From Verrucomicrobiia bacterium (GTDB lineage: Bacteria > Verrucomicrobiota > Verrucomicrobiia > Verrucomicrobiales > Akkermansiaceae), in contig CANHQJ010000021.1 of NCBI GenBank assembly GCA_947462875.1, forward strand, positions 18,260 through 82,259: 64,000 bases of DNA, written 5' to 3'. The notes beneath the pieces were generated by a model. It saw nothing but the letters and a program-made list of their open reading frames with translations, made no database searches and was not told the origin of the DNA. Position 1 is the stretch's first letter; each line of letters opens with the position of its first letter. The position numbers and the translations under genes are program-made. Below, piece after piece: positions 57,651 to 64,000 of the stretch.

Positions 57651-59312
57651 ATGTCCACCTCCTTTCTTCCTGCCAAGTTTTCCCACCTGTATGAAATCGA
57701 TCCGCAATTCTCGAAAAGTGTCGCGTATTTTTCGATGGAATTCGCGATCGATCAGTCGTTCAAAATCTACTCCGGCGGCCTCGGTTTCCTCGCGGGCTCG
57801 CACATGCGCTCGGCGGCGGCCCTGAGGCAAAATTTCTGCGGCATCGGCATTTTCTGGACCTGCGGCTACTACAATCAGACGCGTGGCGATGGCCGGGAAA
57901 TGGCGGTGCAGTTCCGGCGCAAGCATCCGGCCTTCCTGCGCGAGACCGGCATCCAGTTCGTGCTGCGGATTTTCGATCACGATGTCCACGTGCGCGCTCT
58001 GTATCTTCCTGGCGACGTGTTCGGCACCGTGCCGATGTTTTTCCTGACCACCGATGTGGAGGAAAATGATGCCTTCGGTCGCAACATCACGCAGCGACTC
58101 TACGATCACGATCACAGCCTCCGCATCGCACAGTACACGGTGCTGGGGCGCGGTGGCGCGCGATTGTTGGAAGAGCTGGGCGTTTGCCCGGATGTCTATC
58201 ATCTCAATGAGGCGCACGCGCTCTCGGCCCTGTTCCGCTACTATGAGCAAGTGCGCGATAAGGAAACGGTGCGGCGGAAATTTGTCTTCACCACCCACAC
58301 GCCGGAGGAAGCGGGCAATGAAAAGAGCGATGTTCATTTGCTCCAGCGCGCGGGATTTTTCGGCGAGGTGCCTCTGACGGAGATCCGCGACTTGATCGAT
58401 CTGCGCGATGACACCTTCAATCACTCGCTGGCCGCATTGCGCCTGTCGCATCAGGCCAATGGTGTCTCGAAACTGCACGGGGAGGTTTCCCGCCACATGT
58501 GGCAGGGCTTCGAGGGGATCTGCCCCATCGACCACGTGACCAACGCGCAGAACAAAAAATACTGGGCGGATCCGATCCTGGAAAATGCCCGGCTGCACGG
58601 AGATCTGGATGCCCTGCGCATGCGCAAGCGCGAGCTGAAGGAGCGGCTGTTCCGCATCGTCGCCGATCAATCCGGCAAGCTCATGGATCCCGATGTGCTG
58701 ACCATCGTCTGGGCGCGGCGGTTCGCCGGCTACAAGCGCGCGGATCTGATCACGCGTGACCGCCATCTGTTCCGCGATCTTCTCAGCCGCACCGATATGC
58801 CGGTGCAGATCATCTGGGCGGGCAAGCCGTATCCCTTTGATTACTCCGCGATCGAGACTTTCAATCATCTGATCAATCTCACCGAACCCTATCCGAATGC
58901 CACCGTACTGGTGGGCTACGAGCTGGAGCTATCGCGCGATCTGAAAAACGGCAGCGACATCTGGCTGAACAATCCCGTGGTCACACGCGAGGCGTCCGGC
59001 ACCTCCGGCATGACCGCGGCGATGAATGCCTCGGTGAATTTCTCCACCTGGGACGGCTGGATTTGCGAGTTCGGCAAGGACGGGGAAAACTCGTTCATCG
59101 TGCCGCCCGCGGATCCCGGGCTCTCGCCGGAAGCGCGCGATCAAACGGACATGGAACAGCTCTATCGGATTCTGAATGAAAAAATCTGTCCGCTCTACTA
59201 CCATCATCGCAGCGATTGGTGGCGCACGGTATTGCAGTCCATGAACGACGTCGCCCCCGCCTTCGACGCCAACCGCATGGCGCGTGAATACTACGAAAAA
59301 ATCTACGTGTAA
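57651..59312 (+). CDS. Short alpha-glucan phosphorylase-like protein (GT35) without the PLP lysine
   Basis: A 553-residue protein of the alpha-glucan phosphorylase type, much shorter than the roughly 800-residue glycogen phosphorylases. Family blocks are VAYFSMEFAIDQS, YSGGLGFLAGSHMRSA near the N-terminus, HLNEAHALSALF, TNAQNKKYWADP (about 300) and EASGTSGMTAAMNASVNFS (about 447-465). In active GT35 enzymes the lysine that binds pyridoxal phosphate occupies the position of Thr455 (ACC at 59013-59015). The protein may therefore not bind PLP; it may act as a different glycosyltransferase or have lost activity. A terminator follows. It lies 41 bp after tdh. Confidence 0.85.
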   Translation: MSTSFLPAKFSHLYEIDPQFSKSVAYFSMEFAIDQSFKIYSGGLGFLAGSHMRSAAALRQNFCGIGIFWTCGYYNQTRGDGREMAVQFRRKHPAFLRETGIQFVLRIFDHDVHVRALYLPGDVFGTVPMFFLTTDVEENDAFGRNITQRLYDHDHSLRIAQYTVLGRGGARLLEELGVCPDVYHLNEAHALSALFRYYEQVRDKETVRRKFVFTTHTPEEAGNEKSDVHLLQRAGFFGEVPLTEIRDLIDLRDDTFNHSLAALRLSHQANGVSKLHGEVSRHMWQGFEGICPIDHVTNAQNKKYWADPILENARLHGDLDALRMRKRELKERLFRIVADQSGKLMDPDVLTIVWARRFAGYKRADLITRDRHLFRDLLSRTDMPVQIIWAGKPYPFDYSAIETFNHLINLTEPYPNATVLVGYELELSRDLKNGSDIWLNNPVVTREASGTSGMTAAMNASVNFSTWDGWICEFGKDGENSFIVPPADPGLSPEARDQTDMEQLYRILNEKICPLYYHHRSDWWRTVLQSMNDVAPAFDANRMAREYYEKIYV

Positions 59313-59320
59313 TGTGTTTC

Positions 59321-59356
59321 AAAAAAAAGCCGCTCCATGACGGAGCGGCTTTTTTT
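59321..59356. terminator. Bidirectional terminator
   Basis: Stem GCCGCTCC/GGAGCGGC (59329-59336 and 59342-59349), with a T-run after it on the plus strand and an A-run before it, so it works in both directions. It separates the glucan phosphorylase-like gene from the convergent 59380 gene. Confidence 0.92.
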
Positions 59357-59379
59357 ATGATCCTCACCAGGGCAGGGGA

Positions 59380-59928
59380 TCATTCTTTTGCGCGTTTGAG
59401 CAGTTGATCGGCAAGAGAGTCAAGGCTTGTACCTAGCACCGTGCGCTCCACCACCAGCCGGGCGGCGATCTCGGACTTGGGCCATGTTTTCTCGACATAG
59501 CGCGGATCCTTTACTGTAACGGCGGTCGTGCGGAAGCGAGAGATCTCCAGATTCCCCGCATTGTCCGTGCGTAGATGCCGGTCGCCCTCGCTGGTGTGCA
59601 CGATCAACGCGGCAAAGGGCAGGCTGTGTCCATCCTGCGCCACCAGAGTTACCGTTTGTTTCATCACCCGCGGTCCCACGACGAGCCATGCGATCAGAGC
59701 CACGATGCCGAGAAGCGCTGCGATGCTTCCGACTACAGAGGCTTTGGACTTCGGTTCGCCATTGTTGCGTTTGATGCGCCCGAGGCTGAACCCTGTGACG
59801 AAGAGGCCGATCACCGCTTCGAGAGCCGCCGCGATGCCATTGACCAGCGGCACAAAAGCGATGACAAGCCCTTCGGAAAGCGCGCTGACAATCGAAACGA
59901 ACAGTCCGATGATGGCATCCAGAATCAT
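59380..59928 (-). CDS. Small two-helix membrane protein of unknown function
   Basis: A 182-residue inner-membrane protein: hydrophobic segments at about 3-55 (one or two helices) and about 65-90, then a C-terminal periplasmic domain of about 90 residues with a short beta-rich core (LIVHTSEGDRHLRTDNAGN). The start ATG at 59928 is 19 bp after the AsmA-like gene's stop, so it belongs to that operon. The family is not recognised. Confidence 0.7.
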   Translation of the reverse strand: MILDAIIGLFVSIVSALSEGLVIAFVPLVNGIAAALEAVIGLFVTGFSLGRIKRNNGEPKSKASVVGSIAALLGIVALIAWLVVGPRVMKQTVTLVAQDGHSLPFAALIVHTSEGDRHLRTDNAGNLEISRFRTTAVTVKDPRYVEKTWPKSEIAARLVVERTVLGTSLDSLADQLLKRAKE

Positions 59929-59947
59929 TTGATGACAAGTGGTGGAT

Positions 59948-62686
59948 TTACTCCGGCACAACCATGGCTTTGCGCGGGGTGCTGCGGAGCAATGCTTCTT
60001 TTTCTTCTTCGGGCGGCGAGGTGAAGACGACGTGCTCCCATACCGGTTTGTTCATCGGGCCTTTGCCTTGGAACTGGAATAACCCTTTGATGATCGGTTG
60101 CAGGGGCAGCGTGATGATGCCTAACAGTCCCCGGGCATTCATGCGAATGGTCATGTCGATGGTGCTTTTGTCGAGGTCCACCGTGCCGTTGCCGGTGAAC
60201 TTCAGGTTGCTCGTATACGTCATGAAGTCATTGGTTTGCAGGATGCCTTTGCGAATGGTGAAATTGCAAAAGGCATTCTTGGCGCGCTCGAAGCCCGCCC
60301 GTCGATCGCCCAGAACTCCCGCGATGACGCCCGACAGCGGACCGAACACGGGCACGGCGAAGAGCTCGCCGCTGTCGAGAGCGCAAAGACCTTCGCCTTC
60401 CAGGGTTTTGTTGTCTCCGGTGATCCCTTTGAGCTCGATGCGTCCGGTGAGCGTGCCGTAGCCTTTTTCCTGGAACTTGTAAGTCTCGGAAATGTCGCGC
60501 AGTTTCAGGTTGTTCCAGCGCAGATCGGTATCGAAACGTTTTTCCCCGCTGTGTTTGACGCGAACGGTGCCGGCGCATGTGCCGCTGAAAACCCCGGCGC
60601 TCAGACGATTGAGCGCGACCTGCTGGCTGTCGATTTGCAACTCGGAGGAGACATCGGAAAAGGTCACGGGCTCACCGAGGAATTCCCAGGTGACCGCCTT
60701 GGCCTGCACCAGTGAGACTTTCAATTGCGTGCGGTTTTCATTGCGGACGTCGATGCTGCCATCGGCCGTGAGAGTGGGCGGCACATGGAAGCGATACTCG
60801 GTGATGGAATCGGCGATGGAGGTGGCGAACATGCGCAACAGCGGCACGGGATGGACATTGCCACGCAGTTTGTTGATGTTCACCATGCCGGAAGCGCGAT
60901 CATAAACCACACTGCCCGCCTGCACCGGACCGTGCGTGCCGCCTTGGTAGGCGCGTTGCAGTTCGTATTGGCTGTAGTCGAAATCGACGGCGATGTCGGA
61001 AAACTGCAAGGAGCCGTGAGCCAGCTGCATGGTGGTGCTGCAGGAGTGCACAGGCACATTGCGGTAGCTGATGTTTTCCACCTTGGCCGTTCCTTCCACG
61101 GTCCAAGCGGTTTTGTCTTGCCGATCGAGTTTGCCCTTGAGCTTGACGGAGTAGCGACTGGTTTTGTTGCTGGTGAAATCCCCGAGAATGGTCTCGAGCG
61201 GTTGATTCGGGAAAAACGCCTTGCCCAACTCCGGCGGGAAGCTGGTTTCCATGTCATAGTGAACCTGACTGCCTTCGGCTCTCAGTTGTCCCGTGAGCTT
61301 GCCGCGCGGATGATCGACGGTGATGTCTTTCAGCTCCAGCCATTGCAGTTGATAGGTATCGTTTTTCGTCAGTGCGGCTTCAATGGATGCCGTGATTTTC
61401 GACTTTCCCTCCGCCTCGACGCCTGCGATCGCCTTCGACACGGCCAGATCGCGATACAGCGGGCGGACAAGGCTCAATGGCACATCGCCATTGAAGCGCA
61501 AGTGAAGGTTTTGGTTCTTCTGCAACAAATGTCCGCGCAATTCCCCACCTTCGTGTTTGAGACTGATGTTTCGGAAAAAGAAATCGTGATCCCGATAGGA
61601 GAATTCCGCCGTCATGGATGATAGCGGACTGCCGCGGAAGAGCAGGTTTTGTGTGGACATGCGCCCGTGCATGCTGAGTTGCAAGGGCTGATCGTCAGGG
61701 AGCGCAAACTGCCCGCGCAAGTGCAAGTGTGGCGACTCCGCCAGCGAAAAGTCATCGAGCAGTCGTTTTCCCGTGAGATCGTAGATCCAGTGGGGCGCGT
61801 CCAGACTGGACTCGACCTCGAAATTGCCCGAGCGAGTGGCGAGTTCGTAATCGAGTACCATGTCGATTTTTCCCCGCTCGTCATGGGCCTTGAGCTGGTG
61901 TACGGAAATGAGCGAGTGCACGACATTGCCGGAGGCATGCAGATCCTGGAGGTGGATTTCGCCACGGCTGGCACTGGCGCAGGAAAACTCGAACTGGCCC
62001 TTGAGCGCGGACCACTTGGTGGCGTCCGCCTCGATTTTCAGGGTGAGTTCGGGTGGGTGATTGGGGTCGAGTTGCCAGTGATTGATCTCCTTCACGAATT
62101 CGCGCAAAAATTGACGGTGCAGGCCGCTTGATTCCTGTCCGCCTTGGGAACCGGGCGTGGGGCGAAAGCCGAGAATCACGGCATCGACCGTGAGCTGGAT
62201 GCCATCGATGAGCCCCGTGCCTTGTTTGATCTCGAATTTCCGGCTGCGCGACATCAGAATGGTGCCGTTGAGGTTTTTGATATTCAACACCTCGCCGTCC
62301 GGTTGTTGGGGGTCGACGGGCAGGCGCAACTCGGCATTGCGCAGATCGATGTGCGTCAGGCGAATGATACCGCGCATCGCCTTGGTTTTATCGAGATCGA
62401 AGACCAGCCGCTCCAGGTAGGCCAATCGTTTGTCGCGGGTTTCATCGACAAACACCTCCACCTCGGTGGCTTCGATGCCGCGCAGGGGAATGTAGCGCAG
62501 TTTTTTGATCGTGATCTCGATTCCTTGCTTGGACAGTTCCTGTTCCAGAGTCGCCCGCCACGATTCGGGCATACCCGTGGCGTTCAGATACAACAGCGCG
62601 CCGCACGCGATCACAAACATCCCGAACACCAGCGCATAGAGGGTGGTGCGGAGATTGCGAAAAAATTTTAGCCGGCGAAATCCCAC
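59948..62686 (-). CDS. AsmA/YhdP-like envelope protein
   Basis: A 912-residue protein anchored by one N-terminal helix (residues about 14-34, TTLYALVFGMFVIACGALLY) with a long periplasmic body of repetitive beta-strands. Typical features are the opening GIEITIKKLRYIPLRGIEA and a C-terminal domain (TIDMTIRMNARGLLGIITLP) seen in AsmA/TamB/YhdP proteins, which move phospholipids between inner and outer membrane or aid outer-membrane protein assembly. The start is GTG at 62686. It is preceded by an amidase gene and followed by a small membrane protein, so the three are probably an envelope operon. Confidence 0.8.
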   Translation of the reverse strand: MGFRRLKFFRNLRTTLYALVFGMFVIACGALLYLNATGMPESWRATLEQELSKQGIEITIKKLRYIPLRGIEATEVEVFVDETRDKRLAYLERLVFDLDKTKAMRGIIRLTHIDLRNAELRLPVDPQQPDGEVLNIKNLNGTILMSRSRKFEIKQGTGLIDGIQLTVDAVILGFRPTPGSQGGQESSGLHRQFLREFVKEINHWQLDPNHPPELTLKIEADATKWSALKGQFEFSCASASRGEIHLQDLHASGNVVHSLISVHQLKAHDERGKIDMVLDYELATRSGNFEVESSLDAPHWIYDLTGKRLLDDFSLAESPHLHLRGQFALPDDQPLQLSMHGRMSTQNLLFRGSPLSSMTAEFSYRDHDFFFRNISLKHEGGELRGHLLQKNQNLHLRFNGDVPLSLVRPLYRDLAVSKAIAGVEAEGKSKITASIEAALTKNDTYQLQWLELKDITVDHPRGKLTGQLRAEGSQVHYDMETSFPPELGKAFFPNQPLETILGDFTSNKTSRYSVKLKGKLDRQDKTAWTVEGTAKVENISYRNVPVHSCSTTMQLAHGSLQFSDIAVDFDYSQYELQRAYQGGTHGPVQAGSVVYDRASGMVNINKLRGNVHPVPLLRMFATSIADSITEYRFHVPPTLTADGSIDVRNENRTQLKVSLVQAKAVTWEFLGEPVTFSDVSSELQIDSQQVALNRLSAGVFSGTCAGTVRVKHSGEKRFDTDLRWNNLKLRDISETYKFQEKGYGTLTGRIELKGITGDNKTLEGEGLCALDSGELFAVPVFGPLSGVIAGVLGDRRAGFERAKNAFCNFTIRKGILQTNDFMTYTSNLKFTGNGTVDLDKSTIDMTIRMNARGLLGIITLPLQPIIKGLFQFQGKGPMNKPVWEHVVFTSPPEEEKEALLRSTPRKAMVVPE

Positions 62687-62753
62687 GGTTGCGAAGCTAC
62701 CCTAGCCGAATTCCTCGCAAAAACCAAGGGAAGAATGCCAGGATGGGTGAATT

Positions 62754-63785
62754 TCACGGCTTGCGCACGGGGGCGGCAGCGGGTTTGCGGTAGCTGACCG
62801 CTTTTTGATAGAGCGTGATCGCATCACTGATGCCGCGAGCCACGGCGGTGATGTATTTCGGATTGGCGATCAGGCGGGCTTCGTAGGGATGGCTCATGAA
62901 GCCACCCTCGACCAAAATGGCAGGATGTTTCACGCCCGTCAGCACGCTGTAGCGTGCGCGCTTGATGCCGCGATCAAAGGTGTTTTCCTTGCCGATATTG
63001 CGGATGACCTGACCGTGCACGGCAGTGGCGAGCGCGACGTTGGCGGAGTCGTTGATATTGCCATTGCGCACCTGGAAGTCGCTGGACTTGACGCCCGATC
63101 CGTAGTGCGCCACTCCCTGCGGCGAGAGCGTGAAGGTTTCAATGCCACGGGCGGAGCGGCCGCCGGAATTGAAGTGGATGCTGATGAAGATCGCCGGTTC
63201 CTTGAGCGCGTTGGCGAGATCCACACGTTCCTGCAGGCTGAGAAAGACATCGCTGGAGCGGGTCATCACGACCTTGAAGCCCTTGGCCGTCAGCAGTGTC
63301 TTGAGCTCCTGGGCGACGCGGAGGTTGTAGGCTTTTTCCGTATCGTAGGCATTCACGGCACCGGAATCCTTGCCGCCGTGGCCGGCATCAAGCACGACCG
63401 TGCGGAAACCTCCGGCATTCGGAATGTAGCTGGGGCGCAGCACGGGGTCGATGAGCTTGGTGAGATCGATGCGTGAAATGACGATCTTTCCCGAGGTTTC
63501 GATCACCGGATAGGTGCAGACGAATTTGACGCCGTTGAGGGTCACTTCTTGATCGCCGACTTTGAGTTTGAAGATCAGGTTTTTGCCTTCCAGCGTCAGA
63601 TTGTTGCCCTCGCGTTTCATCGAAGGAAAGTTGTAAAACGCCTTGAGGCTCTGAAGGGACACGTAGTCTCTGCCATCGTGCTGCACCACATCCCACTGCA
63701 CTTGCCCGTGCACGCAGAGCGCCATCGCCAACGCCAGCAACAACTGGCGCATCAAGCGGATCCACAGGGTAGAAAAAGTTCGCAT
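62754..63785 (-). CDS. N-acetylmuramoyl-L-alanine amidase
   Basis: A 343-residue exported peptidoglycan hydrolase of the amidase-3 (AmiC/CwlV) type that cuts the bond between muramic acid and the peptide. A signal peptide (residues about 10-28, ending VHGQ) is followed by a copper-amine-oxidase-like/AMIN-type N-terminal domain (about 30-125) and the catalytic domain, with zinc ligands in VVLDAGHGGKDSG (His, about 136), a Glu in DTEKAYNLRVAQEL and SIHFNSGGRSARG (His), plus the catalytic Glu in PAILVEGGFMSH. Start at 63785; 63752 is an alternative ATG. Confidence 0.92.
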   Translation of the reverse strand: MRTFSTLWIRLMRQLLLALAMALCVHGQVQWDVVQHDGRDYVSLQSLKAFYNFPSMKREGNNLTLEGKNLIFKLKVGDQEVTLNGVKFVCTYPVIETSGKIVISRIDLTKLIDPVLRPSYIPNAGGFRTVVLDAGHGGKDSGAVNAYDTEKAYNLRVAQELKTLLTAKGFKVVMTRSSDVFLSLQERVDLANALKEPAIFISIHFNSGGRSARGIETFTLSPQGVAHYGSGVKSSDFQVRNGNINDSANVALATAVHGQVIRNIGKENTFDRGIKRARYSVLTGVKHPAILVEGGFMSHPYEARLIANPKYITAVARGISDAITLYQKAVSYRKPAAAPVRKP

Positions 63786-63857
63786 GTCGAGTTTTCCGCA
63801 CTCTACCCAGCTCCCTCGCGATTGGCAATCAGAAATTCTGCGCTGCGGTGGATGCGT

Positions 63858-63938
63858 GTTGCCTCATTGAAGCGGACACCATAAATATTTCCATGAGTGA
63901 CTGGGAGAGTGCCGTTGCCTCATAAATAGAGACACCAT
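63858..63938 (+). repeat. Left-end direct repeats of an insertion sequence
   Basis: Two 25-bp copies, GTTGCCTCAT-N7-GACACCAT at 63858-63882 and 63914-63938, spaced 56 bp apart. They share the first 10 and last 8 bases but differ in the middle seven. Such repeated sub-terminal sites usually bind the transposase of the element whose gene starts next (63937). Confidence 0.6.
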
Positions 63939-64000
63939 GGCGCCAGCCATGAGTATGAGTGAAAAAAGCATCGAAGAATACACAAAGAAGATGCGCGCAA
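63937..64000 (+). CDS. 5' end of a transposase/integrase gene (partial)
   Basis: Starts at ATG 63937 (63949 and 63955 are also in-frame) and reads MAPAMSMSEKSIEEYTKKMR before the window ends. This opening, a helical segment like the N-terminal DNA-binding part of IS481/IS21-type integrase-core transposases, fits the repeats upstream. Only 21 codons are visible, so the family is a guess. Confidence 0.45.
   Translation, partial: MAPAMSMSEKSIEEYTKKMRA

Overview
The window is a continuous, GC-rich (visually about 60%) chromosomal segment from a Gram-negative bacterium of the PVC group, most probably Verrucomicrobiota. Support for this: tandem autotransporter-type beta-strand-repeat giants, one with a PEP-CTERM sorting signal; two DUF1800/DUF1501 pairs; a ThuA/SGNH/propeller/HEAT/cytochrome c fusion of the PVC heme-binding type; and LPS (kdsB) and outer-membrane lipoprotein genes. 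The assignment to phylum is inference from gene families. No rRNA is present.

Layout. 1-9.6 kb (mostly minus strand): glutamate synthase gltB (cut by the left edge), a small lipoprotein-like protein, a secreted parallel beta-helix protein, a REP-associated tyrosine transposase (RAYT) beside a cluster of REP-like hairpins, and purT. 9.8-14.9 kb: a secreted protein of unknown function, then a nucleotidyltransferase/HEPN toxin-antitoxin-like pair sitting between pyrG and a second, displaced copy of the pyrG 3' end, then pyrG and kdsB. 15-19.3 kb: a Na+/solute symporter divergent from purL. 19.5-25 kb: a coupled cassette of multidomain DUF1800 protein, Tat-exported DUF1501 protein and a small anchored protein. 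25-32 kb: two tandem paralogous beta-strand-repeat surface proteins with a shared upstream element. 32.3-41.4 kb: a frameshifted secreted enzyme-like gene, an esterase, the PVC heme-binding giant, a fumarylacetoacetate hydrolase family enzyme and an alpha/beta hydrolase lacking its nucleophile. 41.4-46.4 kb: an efflux outer-membrane lipoprotein, tRNA-Leu(CAA), a KH-domain protein, and a second DUF1800/DUF1501 pair. 46.7-52.4 kb: smc, then a lipoprotein and a CnrYXH-like set (membrane protein, periplasmic sensor, ECF sigma factor). 52.4-59.3 kb: an SMP-30 family protein, a low-GC HNH gene, queG-aroK, an acyltransferase, tdh and a short GT35-like glucan phosphorylase without the PLP lysine. 59.4-64 kb: a cell-envelope set (amidase, AsmA-like protein, small membrane protein) and the left end of an insertion sequence entering the window at the right edge.

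Most genes are housekeeping (purine, CTP, KDO, shikimate, queuosine, glutamate, chromosome segregation) mixed with the large secreted-protein repertoire usual in this phylum. The strongest candidates for something new are the small HEPN/nucleotidyltransferase unit bracketed by direct repeats of the pyrG 3' end, the RAYT/REP cluster, the lysine-less phosphorylase, the CnrYXH-like sigma module, and the shared promoter element of the beta-strand-repeat paralogues.
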